A stretch of 64,000 nt of DNA, taken from the NCBI RefSeq assembly GCF_014529535.1, contig NW_023503293.1, forward strand, positions 1,582,507 to 1,646,506, read 5' to 3'. The notes under the pieces are model-generated. The model was not told where the DNA came from. It saw only the letters and a program-made list of their open reading frames with translations, and searched no databases. Below, in pieces: positions 32,801-47,800 of this stretch (positions are counted from its first letter, which is position 1; each line of letters begins with the position of its first letter). Source of the DNA: Bradysia coprophila (taxonomy: Eukaryota; Arthropoda; Insecta; Diptera; Sciaridae). The translations under genes and the position numbers were made by a program.

Positions 32801-35800
32801 CAAAAATTCGAACTTTGAATTTCGATTTATTTTCCATTCATAAAATTTTGCCATTTTACCTCAAGGCCCAGTTAAGCTTAATTGATCTTCGCTCTCCGTT
32901 AACACTCTTTATTTCGAATGAGCTCATGAGCTCACGATGTGATGATCGCTATAACTTTTGTACTTGCTGTCATGCACTGCAATTTTGCTTGTCATATTAA
33001 CAATTTTGCATTTCTGATCTATTACTTCATTTGATCGACGATTTTCTTAGATTAATTTCAGAAATCTTTTACTTCATTTGTTTTGAACATACTTTTTGGT
33101 ATATAAGACCTTATAAGTCAGAGCTTGTCCTTTATTATTGCTGTCGTTGTCGATAACAGATGACAGCCGTCCGTAACAGATTATACGTTACTTTTGCGTG
33201 GTCTTTAGATATTATAGAGAACGTTAGCTAAACGGCCGCTAACGCTGAATTCAACGGTAAAATGAACAATAACATTAAATTTCCACTGTTAAAAACGTTG
33301 TAAAAACTCTTCGCGTCGCGAGAATAGAGAATAGACTTAAAATGAGAGCGAACACTTAGAGCCAACACTCTAATGTTGTAACTCATAGAATATACTACTA
33401 CTACTACTACTACTACATACAGTATACTAAACAATGTATCAACATCGCTAGCGAAACCGAATTTTATGGAAAATGTTTCGATCAAACTTACCGCATTGAT
33501 GTTGGACTCTTAGGTGGAAGAGCTGGACTAGAATTTCCATTTAAATTAAATCCGTACGGCGTACGGGGCGTTACAGGAAAAGCAGGAGTTTCCGGTCGGG
33601 GTGAGCCTGCAATCGATGTATCTGGTTCTGTTTCAGATCGATACGATGAAAATGACTCCTCGCGTACCTAATAATCCATTCGAATAAACAAAACAAATTT
33701 GCAATTTGAATAAAAAGAAATTGGTGTCTGAATTTCTGATAATTTGAATTTGAGTGGGGATTTGAAGTTAATTTTGTTTATTTTAAATTAAATTAATAGT
33801 TAACGATGTGAACGTTTAGTAATTTAATAGTAAACATGATCCATGCAACAAAAATGATTTTAAAATGCAATAATTGGAATAAAGTTTGTATAATGAAAAT
33901 AATGAGGTGGTTAAAATGGGGTTATTGAATTCATACCTGATCACTCCATGAAACACCATTACTTCTTTCAGATAGACTGGGTGAAATTGATGAACTATTT
34001 TCCGACTCAGATGCTAAGCGCTTAATGACATTATTTGTCGGTTCTAAATACTGTCGATTATTGTTAACTATACTAGGACTACGGTTTCCATTTGTCAGAC
34101 TTTGTCTCATCGTTTCATGTCGCGTAAAGTCGGTTAAATTCGCAATAACATCATTTAAACTATCGTTCTTTTCGATTTTATTATGATTTTTATCCCTTAT
34201 CGGCGGTGGAAATTTAAATATTTCAGTGGGACTATTGGAATTGCCGTTGCGATAACTATCTCGACCATTACCGTTGTTCAAATGATCCAATTGTTCTTCG
34301 ATTTTATTATTTTCGATTGCCAATGATTTGAGTAATCGATCTAATGCTAACTGACCGCATGCATTTTCATTGTCAGTTACTGTTGTCGATGTATTTATCA
34401 CTGAAGCGGATGGTGGTTTGTCGTTGCCATTTGTTAGAATTTCGGACTCCTAACATACGTCCGAAGAATTGGTTTTGTTTGTTTGTTTTCGATATGAGTT
34501 TGGTTGAGTGATTTAGATTTTTGTGACAACAAAAAAGTATTAACAAAAAGTAATTTTTGGTGCCAACATGAAAATTAAATGAGTTAAAAGAATATTTCGT
34601 TAGTTACATAAAATGAGTCAAAATAAATCAATTAAAATCGAGAGTAAATCAATAAATTCAGAATGTTTTTGTTGTTTCTAATGTAAAATGTGTGATTGAT
34701 TAAACAGCCACATGCCAATCGTGTGTGAATGCGAAAGGAATGAACAAACCTTCGAAAGTAAAGTTTTGGTCAAGATTTTCTTTGATAACACATTTTTAAC
34801 TAAACAGATAAAGTATGTTGAACTAAAATGTTACATTTGTTTACTGAGCTGCCCTACTACGCACGATTTTGTGAGAGAATTTCATGCGTTTACTCTCTCG
34901 AAATCTTGCATCTCTTTTGCAGGTAGTTTTTTTTGCCCGTATAGGGCAGTGAGGTAGGACGCAATACTAGTCAAAATTTCAGTAAAGAAATTAGAGAAAT
35001 TTCGTGAAAAATAGGAAAAGCCGGGAAAATCGCTTTTGAATGAAAATTTGTGATAACTAAATTCGTGATGAATCGTCACTGACGATCGCGAAAAATTGAA
35101 GAAACTTCGATAAACTGTAGAAAATCATTCAACCGCCCTTTCGCATACATACCACGGCTGCCCTACTATCTACGCATAAAAAACGTAGAGCAAAAGAGAT
35201 GCACAATTTTGTGAGAGCATTTTCTACGTTTACTCTCTCAAAATCTTGCATTTCTTTAGTAAAAAAGTTTTTATGCGTTAGAGCAGACGCGTGGGTGAAG
35301 GGATGGTGCTTTTATTTTAGAGTTTATATCCATACGCTAATAGTTATTTATATAACCGAGGGATAAATGCTTTTTAGGCACTAGATGTGTAGACTGTCAC
35401 TGATGCCGCAGGCCGAGTGTGACAATACACATCGTATGCCTATAAAAAGCATTTATCAACGAGTTGTATACGACGTTTTGCGCAATGGAAAGTTCTACTT
35501 TTCGTCACATGTTGCGTAAACATTATTTCGCAATAAGGTGACATTCGATTCGCCTCTTCCTAATTCTACACAAGTCGGAAAAAAGATTACTATTAAATCC
35601 AAGTTTAATCTCTGTTTATGATGAGGTATTTTCCAGAAAAATGTGTCTGCCTGTTAATTAGACTTTGTTAAGAAACGCTGGTTGAGATAAATGTCGTTAT
35701 CAAAGAACTTCCGACCATTTTCGTTTGGTTTACCACTCCTTTCGTTTTGTTATTTTTTGTGATAGAAAATCATATTTTCTAAAAGTGTTCATGGCAAAAC

Positions 35801-38800
35801 AGTACAGTGATGATATTTAAAAAAAAAATTAAATAAAAAATAATAAAAATAAAATTACCAATCGAACATGTCCGTTACGTGGAGAAGTGTTACTATCGGC
35901 AAACGATAAAAGACCATTTGGTGATTGTGCTTGTGATATATGACCGAGTGGTGATGCATTCAAAACAGATAGTGGACTGACAGATGATGACTATATAACA
36001 TTTTTACAACAAAATTACATAAATGATAAACTTCAGAGAAAAAAACAAATTAATTTAAAAAAACGTGCAAATCAAGAGAAACTTTAACTACTATCTCGAC
36101 TACAATCATGTGCGAAATAGATTAATGGTGGATACTTACGCCTATTGTATTCAATTTGGCCTGTTCATGAGCTCGTTTCACTGATACAAATGGTCGTTCC
36201 TTGGTCGTTGTTGTGGTCGTTATTGTATGATAATTCCGGTCCGATGATCTAACGAAACAAGACTTATGGTCAATTTGTCTTTTCTTCAAATTAAAATCTA
36301 CTACTTCAAAAGATTTCCAGCTGACGAAGAACAAACTACTCAATTTGCAACTCTTTTTTCAGAGCGGTTGCTATTCGCACACGAATGCGAATAGTCAATT
36401 GTAAGACTATTCGCACACGATTTTTTTCTTCTTCACCTATTTCCGTTGTAATTCCAGTCGGAGAAATATAGATTTCGGGATTTTTAGAGATATTATCGTT
36501 TATCTAATTCTCTCAATTGCCATTTGAAATAACATGCGAAATGAGAGAATACAGAAAAACGATGATGTCTTATATAATCCTGAAATCTATATTTCTCTGA
36601 CTGTACGAAAAAATGTTAAAAAGGCATGAGTTTGAAAGCTGCTCTTTGTAAACAATATCCATGTTATAAAAGGGAGCATGTTCCTTATATTCCATGCTGT
36701 AAAATAAAGCATAACCTCCTCATGTACCATTTGTTAAAAAAAGGAACCTGTTACAAAAGGTAGCATAGGTTCCTTATGCTCCATATTACAAAATAGAGAA
36801 TAAGCTCCTTATGTTACATGTTGTAAAAGGTAGCACTCGTGTGCGAATAGTCTCACAATTAACTGGTGGCACACGAGTGCGAATAGTCTCATAGTGACTA
36901 TTCGTTCACTAGTGCAAATAGCATTACAATTGACTTTCGCACTCCCCCTTTATGACGTTTTAGAAGTACGCACTCCCCCTTTATGACGTTTTAGAAGTAT
37001 TTTCACATTTCCCCTGTAGTCAAAATTGGCTCTTGCCCAAAAATAAATCTTACCGATTGTGCGGCGTCTGAACATGTAAAGGTCGTCTGTAATCAACTTC
37101 GTCGATAAAAGCATCAACATCAAATGCAGCCGTATCACTTGCGTAACCATCGTATCTATGAGCTGCACTTGATCTGGATCTGAAAATTATCAGTATTTTG
37201 ATTAGTTTTGGTCGAAATTGGAGATTAGATAGCGAGCCGCTCAACGTTTTCTGCGGAACATCTGTCGTCTACTTATTGATAAAAAACAACATAAGTGAAA
37301 TATGGACAAAGGAAAAATGTAACATTCGACAGACCCATTCATTCGAAGAGAAAAAACTAATTGCAACGAACAAAAACTGCATGCCATTTTCATTTTAAAA
37401 TCAAAATAAAAAAATTTCTTGTTTGTAAAGAATAAATGTGTTTACGTTCAAGTGCAATAGAAAAAACGATCGTGCATTTAAAAAACTAATTTTTTTTTTG
37501 GTAATTAATTTTAATTCGTAGCACATCAATTTGTACTGCTTTGTTGAACGTACCTTAATGGTCGATTTCGATTTTCTGTATGAATTTTTCGTGCGAAATA
37601 TTCAGCGCCATTATTTTGTTGTTCTTTTTTAGCTCGAAGTTTCTGTTGTTGCAATTGTAACCATGTCTGACCAGATGTTCTGCTTGAAAGAAAATAAACG
37701 ATAAACATATGTACCCAGCGAAAATTCGTTGGAGAAAAAAAATACTGAAATTCTTGTGTTCCGTCTCATTAGGAGAAATAGTATCAGAACTTTGAGATCC
37801 GGTATCCAGAATTAGTAGCTTTGAGAAGTTCAGAGTCAGGTAATGATATTCAAAGATTAACAATGGCAATTAGAACTAGCATGTTACCCAGTCTCGCCTA
37901 TACTTTCACCATACATACAACAATTATGATCGGTAGTGTTATTAGAATCGTTTTTATTCAATGGTTTCATTGTTGTGAATACCATTTACCAGTACCGGTA
38001 ATAATACGATATGAAATAAAACCTATTTTGTAATGACTTTTGTCATTCGTTTTTACCTTTGTGAAGGTAGAGTAATTGAAAGTTGCCACCAAAAACGATA
38101 AAAATCACCTCAAAATAGATTCCATGTCTTACAGTTAGAGTCAGTGAAATTTCAGTATAAATTTGCTTCAGCTGTTTTTCAACTGATCCACACAAACAAT
38201 CAAAACTGTTTATACGTCTCTATGCGGCTTTACCACTACCACGAGCGTGCGTGTAGCCGCTTCAACCATATAAACAAGTATAGACAGTTCTGATTATACG
38301 ATTGGATCAGCTGAAAAACAGCTGAAGAAAATTCATACTGAAATTTGACTGCCTCTGACTGTATCGCATTTAAGATTTAAGTCAAGTAAACTCTTTACGC
38401 TCCACAATCAAAATAAATCAAAGTTCATTAGTGGCATCACAGCCTTTGCTAAAGTTTCACCGAGTTTTCATGGACCAAAATCCATTTTTCCAAATGATAA
38501 ACTTTTTGACGCAGATCCTTAACTTGAATTTTTCAATTGGACCCAAGTTTTCCAATGAAACCAAAGTCATCCATGCCTAACTCTTCTTGTAAAAATGCTA
38601 CAATAATTAAAAAACGGGATTTTTCACAACCCACCGACCACACATGGTTGAAAGAAAATATCTGAGGCCGGTTTTGGAGGCTTGGACCAAGAACTATCCA
38701 GGGATTTCTAAATCAGAATTCGAAAAAATAGCGCCGATTGGGGTATGTCGATATTTATCCGTATTCCTCAAGATAGAGAAAAGTTTCTCCTTCTAGGATT

Positions 38801-41800
38801 TCACCCTTTTCCATTACGTTGCGAATTAGACATTTTTTGAAACTTAAATACCGATAGGGATGAAATCACTGTCGTTACAGTGTTATCATTTTTATAGAAT
38901 TTTCAGCTACATTTTTAATCTTCAGAATTGACTTTCTCTAAGAAATTTTTATGTCCGTATGGATGTCAATCATCAATTATTAATTTATTTATTAAGTTTT
39001 CAAGAGCACCCTATGTAGTGTGCCGTTGAAATTGAAACATTTCCAAAAAAGAAAAGAAAACTTGAACAAACATCGCAAACACACAATGGCGGTGAGTAAT
39101 ATAATATACATTCGTGACCATGTAACATTTACGAAAACAATCAAACCACGAAAATTAAACAATTTTCCTCTTAATTATGACTGAAAAACTGAAAACTGAA
39201 TTGTGTTTGTAAAAGTAAATTATTGATTGCAATTGATCGGAATAAAGAGCACAGCTTGTCCAACTATGTGAAATGTAAATACCTTAGCGTACATTCGGAA
39301 AATATTTATTTCTCACATTCACTTATTATATTTGCGAGTTATAACAAATTTTCCAAACAAAAGAAAACATTTATTGAATAAATAAAATATTGAAGGAGTT
39401 ATGTAAATATTTGTCTTCGGAAGAAATTCGATTGCATCTTATACACACAGACGATTATTTTTCAAATTCAATTTAACTGAGCCGCGCATTGGAAATCGAT
39501 TCAAGTTATGTATTACACTCAATCGCTGCAAAGAATTGTTTAACGCGAAAATTAATTAATTAATTTAATATTAGCACTGGGCTACGTATACACATATATA
39601 TTCCAGCCATGCTACCATTTTGGACGATGAAAGATAAATATTCTTCTTAATTGCGTATTTATTTCGTATATAAACCATACCATCCTCAGTAATTTATTAA
39701 ACTTAAACCAACCAACACAGCCGCAAATATTTAATTTATTACTCGAAATGTATCTTTCTGCACATAATTTTACAGGCTACCAAAAATAGCAGCCGATGTA
39801 AGTTACTTAATCAAAATTTACGGTTTATTATGAGCTAATGAAGCGCCGGAAATGGTTTTGCAGAGTTGGGAAAAAAGTATTTGTGATTGCGATGACAACA
39901 TTTCAAGTTCAAAATTGGCTTGATACACTGACCAGTTTAAGTACTCTATTTAGAGTAAAAATCTTGGTTGAAGTGCGTTGGTTGTAAAAAAAATAATTCG
40001 AAAACTTTTTTGTTCAAAATTGTACTCTATTTGGCACCTGTCAATCGAAGCACTTCTGCTTGAAGTGTGTTGGATGAACGCGTTTCTGTACTAAAATCCA
40101 TTTTCATAATATTTTCCAACATTTAACATCAAATTTATGTAGAAGGTTCTTTATAAGGTCCCAGTCCTAGCTCCAAGAAAAAGCTGCTGTTTTATGCAAA
40201 TTTGGGTAGACTGAGATGTTGAGAGATGACATATTTATGGTGCTTATTGCGGCGCTTATTGCGGCTCACATTGTTACAAATGCACTGAACGTAATGTGAG
40301 ATAAGTCGAACCCATTTTGGTAGAATAACTGGCGAGAAATAACTTTTTTTACAACAGTTACTATTAGTCTAGCAGTTCATAGTTCGTTTCATTTTTAGAG
40401 AAACTTACTGGTACACTATAACAATCCTTTAGTTTGCAGTTTTTCCACAGTGTGTACCACAACCACGCTCACTTTGTCATGTTTTCTTTACAACATGATT
40501 CACCCAAATAGTACTTTTCAGGATTTCATAAGTTTCGGTTGAAGGACGGTCAGCCAGACAGGTGTATTTAGATTCACCGGAACTGTTCAGTTCACACAAA
40601 AAAAAAATTAACGTTCACCTCTCACCAAAATGACCAACGACATGTTTTTGCGTCAGATAAACTGAAATCGGCATGGTTGTTAATTAAACAGGGGGCAATT
40701 GTGTCTGATCCATCTTAATATAAAAAAAGTCGTTTTCTGTGATGATATCTCGCACAGGTTATTGTATGTTTCGGCATGTAACGAACGTTAATACAATCGA
40801 AATACAAATCTTGAGTCTCAAATAATAAAGACTTAACTCAAAATTTGTTTTCGTTTCAACGTACAATACAACAACACTGTCGATACGGCGATGGTGATGA
40901 TGATGGGGACATAAATGTTTTATTATTTCTAGGTTAAATTTGCCATATGTTATGATTTGACAAAATAATGTCTGATATTGCTATCAATAGATTGTGGAAC
41001 AATTTTTTTATTAACCATTCCGTGGAGAAGAATTCATCTACCAAATTTTGTCTAACAAAATTTCGTGGCAAATGCTAAATAATGTCAATTTTCGGTTATA
41101 ATATTGAATCACATGCGTATATAAATCATTGATTTTCGAGTTTATACGTTCACCTCACAGTATGTGAGATTTTTGTTTACAAAATGTGTATGTGGAAGTG
41201 GAATTGTCAGGAATACAAACAACTCTATTGAATGATATTTTGAATGAAAATGCGTCATGTGTCGCGCCATGGGAAAAACTTACTGTATGTAATGCATAAT
41301 CTTTGCAATTTTAACTATTTATACCGAAAAGATGCTTTTCGAAAATAATGGAAAATCGACATTTACAAGCATCGTGAACCAACCTTGCGTGACATAATTA
41401 ATAAACATTCCCACAGAAAACTAATAAAATATTGATTGAAGTAAACCTATTGGGGTCATTGAGGATTTCTAGTGAAAAAAACACTCTCATCTAAACCACA
41501 ATACCATTGACTACCAAAGTTACGAATCCGTATACAAATGTAGGTAAAAAATAAGTCCTCGACCTGATTCAACTTGATACGTGCACATTTGTTCAAGATG
41601 TATAATAATAGTAATAAATATCGCTGCGCGCACAAAAAGGCAATTTTGATTAAACATTATCATTCGTAGTATTGCTCAGTCCATGTTAAATATCTTTTTT
41701 TATTTTTTTATTTTTTTTTTTATTTTATTGGATAAATAAGGAAACTTGTTCCGTGGTCATTTCAGTTGCATATTTATTTCATTTTTATCGGCTTTTCGAT

Positions 41801-44800
41801 TCATCACCTCGGGTCCCTATCGAAGTATGGTTTAAAAACAAATTGCAATTTTGAGTCAGAGCATAAAACTTATTTTAGAACAAAACTGATTATGACTAAT
41901 AAGCTCAGACAATATTTGTTTTGCAGATTCATTTTTTTGTTGGTTCGGATGAGTGTGACACTAAAAAATGAACATCTTTAAATTCGTATCAAATGACTAA
42001 CTCAGTATTTGCAGTTCGAATACATCTTACAATATGCAGATGTTGTTATCCGGACCTTGCCGTTGAATATTTTCATGGATGTACTTAGGGTGGCTCGAAT
42101 AATTTTCATTTTTCATACAAATTTGGACCACCCTAATGTACACTTCTCGCATAACTTGCCATTTTTGTGAATAACACCACTACGTTCGATTGGCTTTTGT
42201 ACCAGAACGATATAAGTAGAATGAGTTCTTAGAGTTTGACCTTCTCATCAGTGAACGTATCTTCGTCAGTTCCAACGTCCACCAATGATCATTAGTCTTT
42301 TTTGTTTTGTTTCTGATCAACCCATTCCGATTGTGTGACATGGTATCCCGAACCGATAATTCGATCGATATCAATGTGGTCTAACCAGTTCTGTTCAATA
42401 AAATTCCAATTTATAAAACAAATACTGTAACGCATCGTTCGGATTGAGTTTTGTCACATGAAGAAGCCAGTGCGCACCTCTCGTAACTGTTTGTGGATTT
42501 TTATCTGAATTTTTCTTCATTTTTTTTTTTCTTCTCCACAATGTCGTCGTGTTTTGTTTTCATTATGACTGACTCAATATCATTATATATCGGGCTGCCG
42601 GAGTTGTGATTGAGAACACAACAATATCGAAAGAAATTGCTTTTTCTCCTCGTCTTTTTCGTGTGTGTAACATTGCGGCTACAAAATACACTTCATATTC
42701 TAACAAAACGTTGTTTGCCGTACCTATACACATTGCATTGCCATGATGGGATCGCATCGTTTTTGGTATTGTAAGGTTAGATTGAACAAATTCCGATAGA
42801 AAATCAATTTGGATATAAATACCTGTACCTGTTGTCCGGTTGTTCGCATTAAAAAAAATATTGTTCCGTTAAAAGGTGCTGTGTGGTGAAACTTATAAAT
42901 TGATTGGTATGGTATAACTTTCGGATCGCATATACATCTAAGTAATGTCTCAGTAATGGGAGCATGTCCTAATACATCGGAATTTATATTCCTAAGCATT
43001 CATAACTTTTAAACGATTCATTTAATATCCTCAAATTCATGTAAGGTTCTCGTAAATATTTGATCCAAAGATGTCATTTAAACGTTCTATTTTGACTTGT
43101 CCATCCTGCATTTCTTCTAGATCTTTTAGAAACGGCACGATACGCTACATTTTCTGTCATTTTAACCACCTGGGTCAAAAATACACCTTTTTGGCCCGAG
43201 TAACATATTTCTTATTCAGGTGCACCGAAAAGTCACATTACGAACACAAGTTGACACAAATGAGATGAAAAAGTTCGTATAAGTGTGGGATGCAATGAGG
43301 AAAACGTAACAGTTCCTATAATTCGCATAAAAAATATTTTTTTCATGTGTCGGGGCCGAAAATGAGGGAGTTTCGAGATTTTTCTCGGGTTTTCGACCCC
43401 TTACATGAAAAATTTTTTGAGTATCTGTTTTGGACGATTGATTTTAGGCACTTTCGCATGTACAACAAGCGAAATTGCCTAAAAACAATCGTCCAAAACA
43501 GATACACAAATAACTATTTCTCTGAATCCTGCCCACATCTCTCAGCAACATTTTTGATGACACATTTAGTACATCCGCTGAATAGGTATTAAAAAAGCAA
43601 TAACAGATTCTCAGATCGCTCATATGCTTTTAAAATTATAAGAATCTGAACGACAGTAAAAAGGGTAACATTATAATACCAGAATCATGCGAACACTTAG
43701 ATTATTCGATTACTTTCAACAAAATCACTATATTTGAACGATGCGTGGGCAATTGATTTTATAGTGTTAGGTACTTATCGCTCAAATTGAAAAGAAATAC
43801 GTTTTTAGTGCAGTTCAGCATTTTTCTACAAAATGAATGCAGTGGTGGGCAGTGGACACACTACATAAATTGCTTACCAATACAAAATAAACAGTAACTC
43901 AACAAAGCGAGTAGCAAGTGTTATGTTTGATGAAAATAAAATGTGTTTTAAATGAAACCACACGGAATATAATGTTGATAAAAGCAACAGATTGGCAATC
44001 AACGTATAGAATTTTAATTATTAATTTTAAAATTTACATGAGAAAAAGCTCTTATGTACCGAAACATAAAATTGTGAACACACTGTACGTACAGTGTATA
44101 CACACAATAACAGATGGAACCGAAAAAAAAACTTTTTACATCTTCATCATCATATGTATTTTTCTAAACGAAACATCACAAAATCCAAACATGTAAGCAT
44201 AAAATTACGTAAACATTCTTTTAACCTTGATTTTCAGTTCAATTGAATATTTCTTGGCTGTTTACCAATCAGATTTTGACTAGCATTGGCTACTCATGAG
44301 TGTATACTATTAGGCACAATTCAGTGTATAATGTACAAAAGTATTTGATGATTCGTAAAAATTTTCTTTCCTAACAAATTGTAACCAAACTGTGGAGTTA
44401 GCATTCTTGTAGCGACTCTATCCTTACGTGTCAAAGGGACAAACGGTGAAAATGACTATTCTTGTGTGAAATTTACCGATCGAGGCGTAGCCGAAGTAAA
44501 GTTTGTCACCCCTGCAGCAATGCTAACTTTACCTCACGTTTTTCAGTAAAATACTTAAGAGAAAATTGTTAACAACACGGAAGGATTAATAATATTTTCA
44601 GTTTAGGTCGCATAAATGTAGTCATGACGATCTTACACACTGTGTAACTCAACAAAGTAATATAAAATTCTCATTTTGTCGAATGTTCCACGGAGCAGTT
44701 CCATTTACTTTTATAAGTTAAAATTTTTATGCCTTTTACCAATGTAAAGTTAGATAAAAAAGAATATCGAAAACATCCCATAAAAAAAAATGTTGAAAAC

Positions 44801-47800
44801 ATAAAATCAACGAATTTAATGATGAAAAATTCGTACAATAATTTATGAACATTGTTGCCCCATACAAATCTTGAACAAAATTTCGTCCATAACAAATGCA
44901 TCTTATACTCAAAAGTATAGAAGGAGATCGCGTGTGTGAGATCGTAACATGTTGTACGATTTCGATGGCATTACATTATAATATTTATCAACCTCGACCT
45001 TGGCAATGAGTTAAATTTATACTTCTCATTTACTTTAATTGCATGCATCTTTCGACCGAACATATTTTCCAACGATTCGTTGCATTCATATTTATTTCCC
45101 GTGTCTCTTGTAAATGCTGCGTTTTATATTTATTTGGTTGATTATAGTTGGTATTCCAGTTAGTTTTAATAGGTGGACAGTAATTCGCGTCTTTCCCACT
45201 TCACCAGCAGATCATTTAAAAAAAAATGCGTGCGAAAACTAACCCCGACAAAGCGACAATTTATCTTTGAACGGCAACGTATAATTATTTTCATTATTTA
45301 TGTAATGCTGAAAGGAAACCATTATTTAAGTCAAACGACCGACATCGTTGTTTTGTCTTACTGAATCTAAATTTTGTAAAAATCCAGTATGTCCAACTAA
45401 AGTCATACCAACTGTACGGTAATCAAAGAACCAATTAGTTTAAGAGATTAATCATAAATTTTAATGTTATTAATTTCGAAAAAAAACTGGTCCTTCCTAC
45501 ATCAATTTAAACTTATACCAATCTGAGATAATTCTGTCCGACCGACGTCGCCAAAAATTTACACTGATCGATTTTCTAATAAAAAATTAACTGAAAATTG
45601 TCTCCGCCAAAATATCATATTATACCCACAGTAGACCGTTGCTTCGACAACAGCTGAAATTAAAATCTTACAAGATCCCGTAAATGTTTATCTCGATATT
45701 TATAACGTGTGTAATAATAAACCCCATCCGCAGTGTTTTATATGGCATAAAAACAAAACGTTCGACATATAATTTTGCACATATGCAAAAATTATACGTA
45801 ACTTGTCTGTTCAAAGCATAACCAATCAATAACGATGGATTAAATAACAAGCACTGATATTGAGACTAATATAGACAAATCCATTTCTATTTAATGAGTT
45901 AATTCTCCGTTTTTTTTATTGAGATACATATAACATCAATTACGTTTATAATTTGTGCGGAAGAAGTGGGTTGACGTTTTGGTTTTCAGTTAGGAGAAGA
46001 AAAAAAAACAAATTATTGAATTTGTATACTTTGTATAAAATAGTTTTCTGAATTCAAATCAAACACACAACTCTGTATCGTTAGATCCATCACAGTGGAG
46101 TATTTAAACAAATTTAGGAAACGGAGATGTGGGCATTTATAATATGTATGCTTCATTAAAAAGATTGAAGAGATATACGTTACAATTTTCGTTGGCACTT
46201 TTCGGATGAGTAAGACTGAGTGCGAATATTGAGTCTTAAATTACTTGATTAATTGATGAGCGTGGCATAAAAGTTCAATAACTTGGTGAGAGAGAACCTT
46301 AGAGGAAAAAACACTCATATCATAGAATGGGGTCTCTTTTGGGGTATTCTTCAAGGAAAATTTTTATGTCTTGGTGGATGAAATGTAAGTTAATTAGATC
46401 CACAATGAAAGACTGCCATAAAACAAAAATACCGTTTATCTTCATTTTAAGTAAATTCCCCAAGTTAAATCTAGTACCTCAAGATCAACATTAGTGGGCT
46501 AGAGAATGATCGACCCAGCTTATCAAAACTCTAACGTATTTTTGTTGACTGTAAAAGATTCGACACTGAATTTAATTGAGAAAAACTAATACGGCAGCGA
46601 GAAACGAACGTTATGATGGTCATTAGTTCTTGAAAAAACGAAATGAAAATTACAATAAATTTTCCCGTGGGCTTAGCTTGAATGATTCAATTACAGAATT
46701 ACCTCTTGTCAGAGCTAAAATTATTACGCAATCATTTAATTAACGTGATGTTGAGGTTGTGGCCTTTGTATTAAAATATTCTTGAATGGAATGTATAGCA
46801 TAATATAGCTTGGATATTGAGTAATTGATAGATTTGTTTTTGTACTTCCGAAAATGATAGCGATAAATTTAACGCGCAGATAAAAGCCTGTCAGAATTTA
46901 TTATACATTAATTTTCAACGGAATAATTTCAATAATTTTATTATTTGAAAAAAAAAGAGTTTATTATGTATGTGTAGCATGTAGCTGATATCGGTGATAG
47001 ATACCGCTTTTTTCTTTACCTTTTTCCATCAATCATTCAATCAATCAAAATTAAATAAACTAACCGAATTCCAAAATTCCCGAATTTGATCTCAAATTCG
47101 ATTATACGGAGCTTCAAGAAGAGTAATTTGTAATCCACTTACTTAATAGGATGGAATTTTAATTCAATAGGCCAGAATTTAATCCGAATCTAATGTAGCT
47201 TGTGAGGCGGAAAAGTGGTAGAATTTTGGATAAAAAATTAATTGAAATCGAAAGCTTATTCACGTAAGTTTTTTTTTTTTTTTGAAGCGTATCCGATACA
47301 GTCACTTTTGGTGGAGACTTTTTTCTGGTTACATATATGGTCTGATGTTACTTCGATCCACAAAAATATTATCTACTTTGAAGTACTAGATTTGGTGAAA
47401 GCGACGCATTCCGAGAATAGGCAAGGGTACAGATTTTATTAACTGTCGTTTGACGTCTTATTTTGTATGGAACGTCTGTAACACGTGTGAGTATTTTGGC
47501 CCCTTATTTAAAATCTGGTCTGTTCTTGAAGTGCGTTGGTGGAAGTCATGCGCGTCGAAGTAAGCAAATGTCAAATCTAGTTGTTGTTGAATGTTTAAAA
47601 ACAATAAGTGGCACGGTGGGTTTGAAGATTTTTAAGTTGGGTCGCGAGACCATTTCTGATTTTTCTTAAATATTCTTGTTGAGTCTTTGAAAGTAGTCCT
47701 TGTAACCTTCAAGGCACATAAGAATGATTCCACTGAAAGAATCCCTATATGTACAGCTTCAGTGCAGTGTAAATACTTTTGAGATGCTTTGTTGATGTTA

